From an uncultured Oscillospiraceae bacterium (GTDB lineage: Bacteria > Bacillota > Clostridia > Oscillospirales > Oscillospiraceae), in NCBI GenBank assembly GCA_910585155.1, contig CAJUEC010000025.1, positions 1-34,284 on the forward strand: a stretch of DNA of 34,284 nucleotides, written 5' to 3'. Below, in pieces: positions 1-8,193 of this stretch. A program made the position numbers and the translations under genes. The notes under the pieces are model-generated. The model was not told the DNA's origin, did not search any database, and was given only the letters and a program-made list of their open reading frames with translations. Position 1 is the stretch's first letter. Every line of letters begins with the position of its first letter.

Positions 1-1051
1 CCCGGCCCTCCTCGGTATTCAAAAAGTCCCGCCAGTCCCCCTCGTACTCCGCGTAGAAGGGCCAGCTGTCCTCTGGGACGTAGGCCCTGTAGTCCAGCAG
101 AATCCCGCCATCAAGCTCCCGCTCATATGGAATGGAAGCCAAGTAGAAGTTGGGGACAAAGGGATCAGGGTGCTCAACTAAATCATCACTCAATATTCGA
201 AATGAGCCCTCATCATATTTGGTGGGCAGCATACCGTACAAAAAATAAATTCCTTGTTCCAGAGGCGGGTCCCGCTTCATGGTGCCGTTTCCTGTGACCC
301 GCTCCCAGTACGGCTCTATAATTTCCGGCTCACCTGGGGCGGTCTCCGCCAAGCGGACCCACTGCCACATGGGGAAGTCTATAAAATCGCCCCGCATCAG
401 GTAGGTTTTGCCAACCTCAAAGGAGCCCAACGGAACGGTTCCCTCCGCGTCGCCGAATGCGACTGTAGAAGAGTTGATATTACTGGGATAAAAGGTGAAG
501 CCCTCTCCCTGCTCGGGCAGGTCGTAGGCGTCCATCCGACACACCGGCTCCACCCATTCCATCCGGTAACGGTATCCGCCCCCGATATGGGGGTTTTCCT
601 CCATGGATACACAGCGCACCGCCATCACCGCCTGGGAGTAGCGGTGCACATCATAGACAAAGTTATAGCAGAAGAGGTCCACAGACCCGGAGCTCATCCC
701 CTTTTGGTCGGGGGTGTGGGCGGCGGCTAACACATGGGTGTTCCAGTTCAACAGACCAGGGGCCTGTGTCGCTACAACTTTTATCCGCTCCTGGCTACCC
801 CAAATAGTTCCATCCTCAAATAAAATGGAACCATCTTCCAGCCATTCTTTTGCTGGCCGTTTATAGGTAATGGGTATTTCGTTGTCAGTGTAATAGGCCA
901 CAGTAGTATATTGGGAATCAATCACGGACAATTGCCGCTGAAAGGAGGCCCAGCCGGACAGGCCGATGCAGGAGAAGGCGGAGGTCAGGGCCAGCAGCAG
1001 GGCCAGCAGAATGACGGCCAGGGGCTGGCGGGCGTTTTGCTTGTGAAACAT
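1..1051 (-). CDS. FtsX/MacB-like membrane protein, N-terminal part (cut by window edge)
   Basis: The frame is open from ATG 1051 to the left edge, 350 codons without a stop, so the C-terminus is missing. A GGAGGTG Shine-Dalgarno lies 4-5 bases before the ATG. The protein starts with a short basic segment and one hydrophobic helix at about residues 9-33, followed by a long soluble region rich in aromatic and acidic residues. One N-terminal helix followed by a large extracytoplasmic domain is the layout of FtsX/MacB-type ABC permeases of clostridia, whose remaining helices would lie beyond the edge. The assignment rests on this topology and on the look of the first 60 residues (an LALTSAFSCIGLS-like stretch); no catalytic motif is visible. 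It could also be another membrane-anchored extracellular protein. A hairpin at 1078-1103 separates it from the upstream gene. Confidence 0.55.
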   Translation of the reverse strand, partial: MFHKQNARQPLAVILLALLLALTSAFSCIGLSGWASFQRQLSVIDSQYTTVAYYTDNEIPITYKRPAKEWLEDGSILFEDGTIWGSQERIKVVATQAPGLLNWNTHVLAAAHTPDQKGMSSGSVDLFCYNFVYDVHRYSQAVMAVRCVSMEENPHIGGGYRYRMEWVEPVCRMDAYDLPEQGEGFTFYPSNINSSTVAFGDAEGTVPLGSFEVGKTYLMRGDFIDFPMWQWVRLAETAPGEPEIIEPYWERVTGNGTMKRDPPLEQGIYFLYGMLPTKYDEGSFRILSDDLVEHPDPFVPNFYLASIPYERELDGGILLDYRAYVPEDSWPFYAEYEGDWRDFLNTEEGR

Positions 1052-1077
1052 GGGGCACCTCCCAATATTAAGGAAAG

Positions 1078-1103
1078 TCCGGCGGCGGAGAACCGCCGCC
1101 GGA
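1078..1103 (-). terminator. Probable intrinsic terminator of the Cys-rich secreted protein gene
   Basis: A perfect 11-bp GC-rich stem (1078-1088 with 1093-1103) closes a four-base loop. It lies 25 bases past the stop codon at 1129. On the minus strand it is followed by a pyrimidine-rich but interrupted T stretch (CTTTCCTT), so termination may be moderate. Confidence 0.6.
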
Positions 1104-1128
1104 CCAATGGATTGTTTACAGGAATAGT

Positions 1129-1569
1129 TTACCACATTACAGTGATAGTGTCAAGCGAAACGGGGAGCGCGGAGCAACCATTTTTGTGATCCTTGCCAAG
1201 GCAAGGCCAAGTTTCAATATAATGGCCACCGCAAGTATTGCACGTGCACCGCCAAGTCTGTGTGCCGCCATCGCAGCTTGCAGCATATGGAGGGCCCTTG
1301 TGCGGAATGGGAAATTTATACCCAATCGGTGCACTCCCAATTGTCACAGCTCCGCATGTACAAGTATAACGATTGTATACAGGAATGGAGCAAAACAGCT
1401 CATCGTGATAGGTATAACCACCATTGACGGTGCCGTCTTCTATCCAGCTATGTATATGGTTTTGCGGCTGAATACCGCCCTCACTGCCGGGAGCATCCAC
1501 CGCAAAGGCGGTGAGGCACAGGGACGCGGCCATCAGGGCGCAGAGAACCAGGGAAATCATCTTTTTCAT
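1129..1569 (-). CDS. Small secreted cysteine-rich protein, unknown function
   Basis: I do not recognise this 146-residue protein as a named family. It begins with a clear signal peptide (MKK, a hydrophobic core, and an AFA cleavage site near residue 23). The mature part of about 120 residues carries nine cysteines, several as CxC or CxxC (CTC at about 70, RCTCNTC at about 108), with several histidines and aromatics. This suggests a metal-binding or disulfide-stabilised extracellular domain. An AGGAGA Shine-Dalgarno sits 5-6 bases before ATG 1569. A TATACT -10 box at 1620-1625 and the palindrome at 1596-1618 lie directly upstream, so the gene probably has its own regulated promoter. The flanking DNA is clearly AT-richer than the rest of the window, which may mean recent acquisition. 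Confidence 0.65.
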   Translation of the reverse strand: MKKMISLVLCALMAASLCLTAFAVDAPGSEGGIQPQNHIHSWIEDGTVNGGYTYHDELFCSIPVYNRYTCTCGAVTIGSAPIGYKFPIPHKGPPYAASCDGGTQTWRCTCNTCGGHYIETWPCLGKDHKNGCSALPVSLDTITVMW

Positions 1570-1595
1570 GGATGTTTCTCCTTTTCTTTCTTAAA

Positions 1596-1618
1596 TTTTT
1601 ACAAGGACCTTGTAAAAA
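1596..1618 (-). promoter_or_regulatory. 23-bp palindromic operator candidate next to a -10 box
   Basis: Bases 1596-1606 are the exact reverse complement of 1608-1618, with one central base; the half-site reads TTTTTACAAGG. On the minus strand it begins two bases downstream of a TATACT -10 box (1620-1625), so it covers the expected transcription start of the secreted protein gene. I find no convincing -35. The position suits a repressor operator better than a terminator, because no T-tract follows on either strand. Confidence 0.5.
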
Positions 1619-1733
1619 TAGTATAACACACTTAATGGAATCTGACTATATTTTTAGAATTGATTTTATGAAAAATACTACACGAAAAATCCGGGATAAA
1701 ATTGTGCAATTTCACAAAAACTTTCGGGCGTCC

Positions 1734-3485
1734 CTACCCCAGCCACTCCCCTGTGACCAGGGTAACCACCCGGTGCCGCCCCGGGGGCAGGGACAGCCGG
1801 ATGGTGGGGATGCGGGTGAGGGGGTGGAGCAGGTTGGTGTTAGGCCACGCCTTCACCAGCAGGGGCTCTCCGCCGCCGGACAGGCAGCGGATGGCGCTCA
1901 CCGCCCAGGGGAACCGGGCGGCCACCCCGTGGGGCTCCCACTCCACCAGGCCGGGGGAAGCGGGCCGGCCGTCCCCGTCCTCGGCGGGGATGGCAAAGCC
2001 GCCGTCGGCGATGTCGATGGGCCGGCCGGTGGTGATGAGGTACTCCCGCCGGTGGGCGGGGAAGTCCGGCGTCACCGTCACCTCCACCTCCACCCCCGGC
2101 AGGGGGGAGAATTTCCGCCAGTACCGGTCCCCCTCCAGCCGGAACGCCTGGAAGCCCCGCTGCATCCGGTACTGCCCCCGGCCCGCCTCGGACACCGCCA
2201 GACAGCAGTCAAAGGCCCCCTCCTCCAGGCTGTCCCCCCGGGGGACGGAGAAGCCGAAGCGGCTGGAGTAGACCAGTTTTTCGTACTTGGCGGCGCAGTG
2301 GCCCAGCTCGTTGACGCAGTGCTGCCCGGCAGGGAACAGCTGGACCTGGGTGCGGTCCCGGGCGGCCAACATCCGGGCGGGGGGGATGGCCCGGAGGGGC
2401 TCCAGGCCGGGGACGGCCTCCTGGGCGGTCCAGAAGGGGTGGTTCTCCGGCAGGGCCAGACAGAGAAAGGCCTTGCAGGCCCAGTAGGGGGAGCCGGGGG
2501 CATTGTAGCACTCGCTCATCAGCAGATTGGGGTAGGCGTAGCCCACGGTGAGCAGCCCGCCGGCGTCAAAAATGGGCTGGGCCAGCCAGTCCCGGAGGCA
2601 GCCCAGCACCCGGGACTTCACCACCCCCCAGGGGAGGGCCTCCACCCCCGCGAAGGCCAGAGCGGAGAAAAAGGCGCACTGGCCGAACCGGTAGGTGAGG
2701 CTGCGCCCGAAGGGGACCGCCCTCCCCCCGTCCTCGAACCAGTAAAGGAAGTCCCCGGCGAACCGGGCGGCCCGGGCCTTGAAGCGGCGGCTGCGCTCCG
2801 GGTCGTGCCCCTCCATGCAGGCGGCGTAGATCAGCCCGTAGTAGTGCATGGCAAAGGGGATGTAGTAGTCCATCTGGGTGGGCTCGCCGTCGCAGTACCA
2901 GCCGTCCCCCAGGAAAAAGCCCTCCAGCTCGTCCAGGTCCGCCTCCAGCCGGGCCCCGTCAAAGGGCCAGCCCAGCAGGCGGAAGGCGGAGTTGACCAGC
3001 ACGCGGAAGAACAGCCAGTTGTTGTGGGGGAGGACCCGGCGGTTCACCTGGTCCAGCCAGGCGTGGATCTGTTCCGCCTCCGCCCCGGTGAGGGCCAGGG
3101 CGCCGCCGTCCAGCATCAGGGTGAGGGCGATGGCCGCCATCTCCACGATCCTCTGGTCGCAGTCGGCCACCTCCCCCCAGTAGGCGGGGTGGGCGGGGTC
3201 GCAGCCGTGGACCAGCCCCCGGCGGAACCGGGGGAGCCAGCGGTCCTCCCGGCGGTGGACCCAGAGGGGGGCCAGCCCCCACAGCATCCGGGAGAATCCC
3301 TCCATCTGGGCGGCGGCGGTGCCGTAGTGTGCCTGGAACGCGCCCAGGCACAGCCCCGCGTCCCCCGGGGTGAAGCGGGATTCCACAGGGGCGAGCAGCC
3401 GGAGGAGGGCCTCCTCCACGTCCCGCCGGGTGCGCAGGGGGCTGCGGCGGATGGGCAGGTCAAAGGGGTTGTGGGTGTTGTTCAT
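1734..3485 (-). CDS. DUF2264 domain-containing protein, putative glycan-degrading enzyme
   Basis: The 583-residue protein opens with NPFDLPIRRSPLRTR and continues with features typical of DUF2264 (GAHYG-like AHYGTAAAQMEGF, RMLWGLAPLW, the LPHNNWLFFRVL segment, and YCDGEPTQMDYYIPFAMHYYGLIY). The family is predicted to fold as an alpha/alpha toroid and is found with polysaccharide-utilisation genes; its exact reaction is not established. No signal peptide is seen, so it probably acts in the cytoplasm on imported oligosaccharides. I chose ATG 3485 because GAGGAG lies eight bases before it; the GTG at 3494 overlaps that Shine-Dalgarno. It is divergent from the GH3 gene across a 356-bp gap, which supports a joint role in sugar use. 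Its promoter is at 3541-3569. Confidence 0.8.
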   Translation of the reverse strand: MNNTHNPFDLPIRRSPLRTRRDVEEALLRLLAPVESRFTPGDAGLCLGAFQAHYGTAAAQMEGFSRMLWGLAPLWVHRREDRWLPRFRRGLVHGCDPAHPAYWGEVADCDQRIVEMAAIALTLMLDGGALALTGAEAEQIHAWLDQVNRRVLPHNNWLFFRVLVNSAFRLLGWPFDGARLEADLDELEGFFLGDGWYCDGEPTQMDYYIPFAMHYYGLIYAACMEGHDPERSRRFKARAARFAGDFLYWFEDGGRAVPFGRSLTYRFGQCAFFSALAFAGVEALPWGVVKSRVLGCLRDWLAQPIFDAGGLLTVGYAYPNLLMSECYNAPGSPYWACKAFLCLALPENHPFWTAQEAVPGLEPLRAIPPARMLAARDRTQVQLFPAGQHCVNELGHCAAKYEKLVYSSRFGFSVPRGDSLEEGAFDCCLAVSEAGRGQYRMQRGFQAFRLEGDRYWRKFSPLPGVEVEVTVTPDFPAHRREYLITTGRPIDIADGGFAIPAEDGDGRPASPGLVEWEPHGVAARFPWAVSAIRCLSGGGEPLLVKAWPNTNLLHPLTRIPTIRLSLPPGRHRVVTLVTGEWLG

Positions 3486-3841
3486 TGTGACCACTCCTCA
3501 TGGGCTTGAGATGGGGGGGCGCGGGGCGCTCCCTGTCCGCATTATACCCCATTGCCCGCCGGCTGTAAAAGGGGAATTCCCAGGTGGGCGGACCGGAGCG
3601 CGGGGGTAGGATCCGGCGGAGTCCCGCAGGGAAAATCAGGGAGAGTCGGCCCTGCGTTGTTGAAATTGACGATAACGCGGGGGTGCTCTTTGTGGAAAAG
3701 CTACAGGATGAAATGCAATTTGATCACGGAATCCCGCAGTTTGCGCAAATACATGGCGCGGGCGTAAAAACTGTGTTAAACTATTGGCAACAGGAAGTGG
3801 GCTCAGCCCGCTGAAAACAAATCAATTGAGGAGGGGTCTGT
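3486..3841. other. Divergent intergenic region (DUF2264 / GH3)
   Basis: No gene is supported in these 356 bases. They hold the minus-strand promoter at 3541-3569 and a perfect 10-bp palindrome TTTGCGCAAA at 3740-3749. The palindrome has the central CG and flanking TT/AA pattern common in LacI-family operators and lies about 90 bases before the GH3 start. For the GH3 gene I see only weak promoter candidates, for example TTGCGC at 3741 with TAAAAA at 3765, which would overlap the palindrome. Confidence 0.4.
3541..3569 (-). promoter_or_regulatory. Sigma-A promoter of the DUF2264 gene
   Basis: On the minus strand, TTTACA (3564-3569) is separated by 17 bases from a consensus TATAAT (3541-3546). 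Expected start is near 3534, giving a leader of about 50 bases to ATG 3485. Confidence 0.75.
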
Positions 3842-6259
3842 TTGAAACACGGGGATATTGTCAAGCAAATGACCTTGGAGGAGAAGTGCTACCTGCTGTC
3901 GGGCAAGGACTTTTGGCAGACGCGGAGCGTGGAGCGGCTGGGGGTGCCCAGCATGACGCTGTCCGACGGCCCCCACGGCATCCGCAAGCAGGCGGGGGCC
4001 GGGGACCAGCTGGGACTGAATCCCTCGCTGCCCGCCACCTGCTTCCCCACCGCCGCCACCGTGGCCAACTCCTGGGACCCGGCGCTGGGCGAGGAGATCG
4101 GCGCGCGCCTGGGGGAGGAGGCCGCCTGCCAGGGGGTGGGCGTGGTGCTGGGCCCGGGGCTCAATGTGAAGCGCTCCCCCTTCTGTGGGCGCAACTTCGA
4201 GTACTTCTCCGAGGACCCGTATTTGGCGGGCAAGATGGCGGCCAGCTACATCCGGGGCATCCAGAAAAACGGCGTGTCTGCCTGCCCCAAGCACTTCGCG
4301 GCCAACTCCCAGGAGCTGCGGCGGATGGCCTCCGACTCCGTGATGGATGAGCGCACCCTGCGGGAGATCTACCTCACCGGCTTTGAGATCGCGGTGAAGG
4401 AGGGAAAGGCGAAGTCCATCATGTCCTCCTACAATCGGATCAACGGGGCCTATGCCAACGAGAACGAGCATCTGCTCCAGGAGATTCTCCGGGATGACTG
4501 GGGGTTTGACGGCTTTGTGGTGTCCGACTGGGGCGGCTCCAACGACCATGTGGAGGGGGTCCGGGCGGGCTCCCACCTGGAGATGCCCACCACCGGCGGC
4601 GACTCTGACCTGGAGCTCATGGACGCGGTGAAGTCCGGCAGGCTCAGTGAGGAGCTGCTGGACCGGCGGGTGGATGAGCTGTTGGACGTGATTTTGTCCG
4701 TCACCGGCTCCATCAAGCCCCTGGAGGGCAAGGAATTTGACGTGGAGGAGCACCACAGCCTGGCGGCCCGGGCCTCCGAGGAGTCCACCGTGCTGCTGAA
4801 AAACGAGGGGGGCATCCTGCCCTTGAAGAAGGGGACAAAGGTGGCCGTGATCGGCGACTTTGCCCAGAAGGCCCGGTATCAGGGCGCGGGCTCCTCGGTG
4901 GTCAACCCCACCAGGCTGGACCACACCATGGACGTGATCAAGAGCTTTGACCTGGACGTGGCGGGATTTGAGCCGGGCTATCCCCGGTCCGGCAAAGGGA
5001 ACCCCGAGATGCAGGCCAAGGCGGTAGAGCTGGCCAAGCAGGCGGATGTGGTTTTGCTGTACATCGGCCTGGACGAGATCAGCGAGGCGGAGGGCCTGGA
5101 CCGCTCCCACATGCGGCTGGCCCAGAGCCAGACGGACCTGATCGAGGCGGTGAGCGCGGCCAACCCCAACGTGGTGGCCGTCATGTCGGCGGGCTCGGCG
5201 GTGGAGATGCCCTGGCTGCCCAAGGTGAAGGCCCTGGTCCACGGCTACCTGTGCGGTCAGGCGGGGGCCTCCTCCGTGCTCAAGGTGGTTATGGGCCAGG
5301 TGAACCCCTCCGGCAAGCTGGCGGAGAGCTACCCCGTGAAGTACGAGGACGTGTCCTCCGCTCCCTACTTCCCCGCCAAGGAGCGCAACGCCGAGTACCG
5401 GGAGGGCCTGTTTGTGGGCTACCGCTACTACGAGACGGCCAAGGTGCCGGTGCTGTTCCCCTTCGGCTTCGGGCTGAGCTACACCACCTTCGAGTACAGC
5501 GGCCTGACCGTGTCCGGCAAGGAGGCCAGCTTCACCCTGAAAAACACCGGGAGCATGGACGGGGCCGAGGTGGCCCAGCTGTATGTGTCCAAGCCGGACG
5601 GGGACGTGTTCCGCCCCGCCAAGGAGCTGAAGGGCTTTGCCAAGGTGTTCCTCAAGGCGGGCGAGAGCAAAACCGTCACCATCCCCCTGGACGACAAGGC
5701 CTTCCGCTACTTCAACGTGGACACCAACAAGTTTGAGATCGAAGGCGGTCAGTGGACCGTGATGATCGGCGCGTCCGCCGCGGACATCAAGCTGTCCGGC
5801 ACTGTGGAGGTGCAGGGCAGCGGGGCCAAATCCCCCTACGACAGGGCTAAATTCGCCAAGTATTTCGCCTGCGATGTCACGAACATCTCCGACGGGGAGT
5901 TTGAAGCCCTGCTGGGCCGGCCCATCCCCGACGGCCACTGGAGCGGCACCCTGGACATGAACGACGCCATCTGCCAGCTGTATTACGCCAAGAGCTGGGT
6001 TGCCCGGAGGGCCTACGGCATCATGACCAATATGCTCAACAAGAGCATTGAGAAGGGTGAGCCCGACCTGAACATCACCTTCATCTACAACATGCCCTTC
6101 CGGGGCATCGCCAAGATGGCGGGCGGCATGTGCACCATGGAGATGGCGGAGGGCATCCTCACCATCTGCAACGGCCACTTCTTCAAGGGCCTGGGCCGGG
6201 TGGTCGGCGGGTTCTTCCGCTCCGGCAAGAAGCGCAAGGCGGCGGACGCTATTCATTAA
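3842..6259 (+). CDS. Glycoside hydrolase family 3 beta-glucosidase
   Basis: The 805-residue enzyme should hydrolyse terminal beta-linked sugars from oligosaccharides, in the cytoplasm as there is no signal peptide. Domains in order: GH3 N-terminal barrel (about 1-290) with KHFAANS and the nucleophile Asp229 in VVSDWG; GH3 C-terminal sandwich (about 310-540) with EAEGLDR, a likely source of the acid/base Glu; a fibronectin-III-like domain (about 555-660, EVAQLYVSKP); then a C-terminal extension of about 120 residues rich in Met, Gly and aromatics. The start is TTG 3842, set by GAGGAGG seven bases upstream; the first ATG lies inside the conserved TLEEK region and would truncate the domain. A GtrA-like gene follows after 12 bases, so the two are probably co-transcribed. 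Confidence 0.9.
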   Translation: MKHGDIVKQMTLEEKCYLLSGKDFWQTRSVERLGVPSMTLSDGPHGIRKQAGAGDQLGLNPSLPATCFPTAATVANSWDPALGEEIGARLGEEAACQGVGVVLGPGLNVKRSPFCGRNFEYFSEDPYLAGKMAASYIRGIQKNGVSACPKHFAANSQELRRMASDSVMDERTLREIYLTGFEIAVKEGKAKSIMSSYNRINGAYANENEHLLQEILRDDWGFDGFVVSDWGGSNDHVEGVRAGSHLEMPTTGGDSDLELMDAVKSGRLSEELLDRRVDELLDVILSVTGSIKPLEGKEFDVEEHHSLAARASEESTVLLKNEGGILPLKKGTKVAVIGDFAQKARYQGAGSSVVNPTRLDHTMDVIKSFDLDVAGFEPGYPRSGKGNPEMQAKAVELAKQADVVLLYIGLDEISEAEGLDRSHMRLAQSQTDLIEAVSAANPNVVAVMSAGSAVEMPWLPKVKALVHGYLCGQAGASSVLKVVMGQVNPSGKLAESYPVKYEDVSSAPYFPAKERNAEYREGLFVGYRYYETAKVPVLFPFGFGLSYTTFEYSGLTVSGKEASFTLKNTGSMDGAEVAQLYVSKPDGDVFRPAKELKGFAKVFLKAGESKTVTIPLDDKAFRYFNVDTNKFEIEGGQWTVMIGASAADIKLSGTVEVQGSGAKSPYDRAKFAKYFACDVTNISDGEFEALLGRPIPDGHWSGTLDMNDAICQLYYAKSWVARRAYGIMTNMLNKSIEKGEPDLNITFIYNMPFRGIAKMAGGMCTMEMAEGILTICNGHFFKGLGRVVGGFFRSGKKRKAADAIH

Positions 6260-6271
6260 AGAGGAGGAAGC

Positions 6272-6856
6272 ATGATGAAATTCTGGACTGATTTTGCGGA
6301 AAAGCACCCCAGCGCGGCCAAGTGGATCCGGGAGGGCGGGCTGTTCGTCATCGTCAGCAATCTGATCACCGTGATGAAATACTTCATCCTCCAGGGCCTG
6401 CCCTACGCCTTCGAAAGCCTGAAGGCAGTGGAGTTTGGCTGGCCGGGCATCCCTGTGGAGCTGTTTGGGGTCAATTTTGACTGGAACATCTTTGGCTATG
6501 CCGTGAAGTACAACGACGCGGGGCAGGCGATTGTGGGCGGCGGCCTGGGCTACTTCATCGCCTACATGATCGCCATGGGCATCGGCGAGATCATCAATTT
6601 CCCCATCCAGAAGAATTTCGTGTTCCGCAGCAAGGGCAACCTGGGCAAGCAAATCGTGTGGTACGTCATCGCTTTCATCGTCATCAACTGCATCGTCAAC
6701 TCCATCAACTGCGTGTGGGTGGCGGTGGCCGGCCTGTTCGTGCCCGACTTCGTGTACAATATCGGCACCACCGTGCTCAACGGAGGCATCTCCATGGTGA
6801 TCTTCTTCTTTGTCAACAAGATCATCTTCCCCGAGGGGGAGGCCAAGAAGGTCTGA
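6272..6856 (+). CDS. GtrA-like family integral membrane protein
   Basis: The 194-residue protein has four hydrophobic segments (about 24-45, 90-115, 130-155, 160-185) and the QKNFVFRSKGN motif after the second, a hallmark of GtrA-like proteins. GtrA-type proteins act in membrane translocation of lipid-linked sugars for cell-surface glycans. This copy is longer than usual, with an insertion of about 40 residues between helices 1 and 2. GAGGAGG precedes ATG 6272. It lies 12 bases after the GH3 gene and ends at a strong terminator, so the two form a two-gene transcript. Its substrate is unknown; the link to a cytoplasmic glycosidase is an inference from position. Confidence 0.75.
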   Translation: MMKFWTDFAEKHPSAAKWIREGGLFVIVSNLITVMKYFILQGLPYAFESLKAVEFGWPGIPVELFGVNFDWNIFGYAVKYNDAGQAIVGGGLGYFIAYMIAMGIGEIINFPIQKNFVFRSKGNLGKQIVWYVIAFIVINCIVNSINCVWVAVAGLFVPDFVYNIGTTVLNGGISMVIFFFVNKIIFPEGEAKKV

Positions 6857-6872
6857 GCCCTCGGATTCCGCG

Positions 6873-6907
6873 AAAAGGCCCGCCGGGAAGTTCCCGGCGG
6901 GCCTTTT
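6873..6907. terminator. Bidirectional intrinsic terminator between GtrA gene and ychF
   Basis: A near-perfect 17-bp inverted repeat (6873-6889 with 6891-6907) has a GC-rich core, four A at the left end and four T at the right. It lies between convergent genes and can serve both strands. Confidence 0.9.
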
Positions 6908-6918
6908 GTGTTGTCTGC

Positions 6919-8016
6919 TTATACGTTGAATCGGAACAGGATGATGTCCCCGTCCTGCACCACATACTCCTTGCCCTCGGAGCGGATCAGGCCCTTCTCC
7001 CGGGCGGCGGCCATGGAGCCGCAGGCCTTCAGGTCCTCGAAGGCCACCGTCTCCGCCCGGATGAAGCCCCGCTCGAAATCGGTGTGGATCTTGCCCGCCG
7101 CCTGGGGGGCCCGGGTGCCCCGGGTGATGGTCCAGGCCCGGCACTCGTCCTCGCCGCTAGTGAGGAAGGAGATGAGGCCCAGCAGGGTGTAGCTTGCCTT
7201 GATAAGCCGGTCCAGACCAGACTCGGCAATGCCAAGGTCCTCCAGGAACATGGCCTTCTCCTCGCCGGGCAGCTCGGCGATCTCCGCCTCCAGCTTGGCG
7301 CACACCGGGATCACCTGGGCGCCCTCCGCCCCGGCCCGCTGGGTGACCTGGCCGTAATAGGGCACTCCGGCGGGGTCGGCAAAGCCGTCCTCGTCCAGGT
7401 TGGCGGCGTAGATCACCGGCTTGAGGGAGAGCAGCTCGCTGGTGGCGATGAGGGCGGCGTCCTCCTCGTCCACCTCGGCCAGGTAGGACCGGGCGGACCT
7501 GCCATCGTTGAGCCAGTCCCGCAGGCCCTCGAACACCTCCGCCTCATGGTTGAACTTCCTGTCGGCCTTGGCCGCCTTGCGGGCCTTGTCAATGCGCCGG
7601 TCGGCCATCTCCACGTCCGCCATGATAAGCTCCAGGTCGATGATGTCCATATCCCGGAGGGGGTCGGTGGAGCCCTCCACATGGATCACGTTCTCGTCGT
7701 CAAAGCAGCGCACCACGTGGACAATGGCGGCGCACTCCCGGATGTTGGCCAGGAACTTGTTACCCAGGCCCTCCCCCCGGCTGGCCCCCTTCACCAGGCC
7801 GGCAATGTCCACAAACTCCACCACGGCGGGGGTGGTTTTCTTGGGCTTGTAGAAATCGCTCAGCCAGTCCAGGCGGCTGTCGGGCACGGCCACCGTGCCC
7901 ACATTGGGGTCGATGGTGCAGAAGGGGTAGTTGGCGCTCTCCGCGCCGGCGTTGGTGATGGCGTTGAACAGGGTGGATTTCCCCACGTTGGGAAGGCCCA
8001 CAATGCCTAGTTTCAT
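6919..8016 (-). CDS. ychF: Redox-regulated ATPase YchF (Obg-like)
   Basis: The 365-residue P-loop protein is the universal Obg-like ATPase that associates with ribosomes and prefers ATP to GTP. Visible motifs: Walker A GLPNVGKST at residues 7-15, switch region VDIAGLVKGASRGEGLGNKFL near 70, an NxxE-type specificity segment (AANLDEDG) near 205, and a C-terminal TGS domain ending in DGDIILFRFNV. Length matches the usual 363-367. The start is fixed by the conserved MKLGIVGLPNVGK, although AAAGGAG is 12 bases away, longer than optimal. It has its own promoter (8065-8093) because the upstream permease gene ends at a terminator. Confidence 0.97.
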   Translation of the reverse strand: MKLGIVGLPNVGKSTLFNAITNAGAESANYPFCTIDPNVGTVAVPDSRLDWLSDFYKPKKTTPAVVEFVDIAGLVKGASRGEGLGNKFLANIRECAAIVHVVRCFDDENVIHVEGSTDPLRDMDIIDLELIMADVEMADRRIDKARKAAKADRKFNHEAEVFEGLRDWLNDGRSARSYLAEVDEEDAALIATSELLSLKPVIYAANLDEDGFADPAGVPYYGQVTQRAGAEGAQVIPVCAKLEAEIAELPGEEKAMFLEDLGIAESGLDRLIKASYTLLGLISFLTSGEDECRAWTITRGTRAPQAAGKIHTDFERGFIRAETVAFEDLKACGSMAAAREKGLIRSEGKEYVVQDGDIILFRFNV

Positions 8017-8064
8017 AGCATTCCACAGCTCCTTTGTGTTCCAGGTCTCTGAAAAGTCTACGCC

Positions 8065-8093
8065 ATTTTACAGCTTTTGGCCGGCATTTGCAA
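8065..8093 (-). promoter_or_regulatory. Sigma-A promoter of ychF
   Basis: On the minus strand, TTGCAA (8088-8093), 17 bases, then TAAAAT (8065-8070). It lies between the permease terminator and ychF, 48 bases before the start codon. Confidence 0.7.
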
Positions 8094-8133
8094 GAGGAAA
8101 CCGCATTTATGGGGAAGTCTTTTCGAAAATGGG

Positions 8134-8167
8134 AAAAAAGGGTCCCCCCGCTGGAGCGGAGGGACCC
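8134..8167 (-). terminator. Intrinsic terminator of the purine permease gene
   Basis: On the minus strand a GC-rich stem with GGGTCCC/GGGACCC at its base (8140-8167) is followed directly by six T (8134-8139). It lies 27 bases after the permease stop codon. Confidence 0.9.
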
Positions 8168-8193
8168 CTGGAACCGCGGGAAAACTGTGGCGG

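Noticed and set aside
1596..1618. Terminator hairpin
   Set aside because: The centre leaves one unpaired base, the arms are AT-rich, and no T-tract follows; its place just after a -10 box suits an operator.
3803..7144. 1113-residue minus-strand open frame across the GH3 and GtrA genes
   Set aside because: His/Gly/Val-rich, low-complexity translation with no domains; it is the antisense shadow of strongly coding GC-rich genes. The same applies to long frames opposite tldD/tldE (25716-28493), malQ (18774-20405) and leuS (12657-14666).
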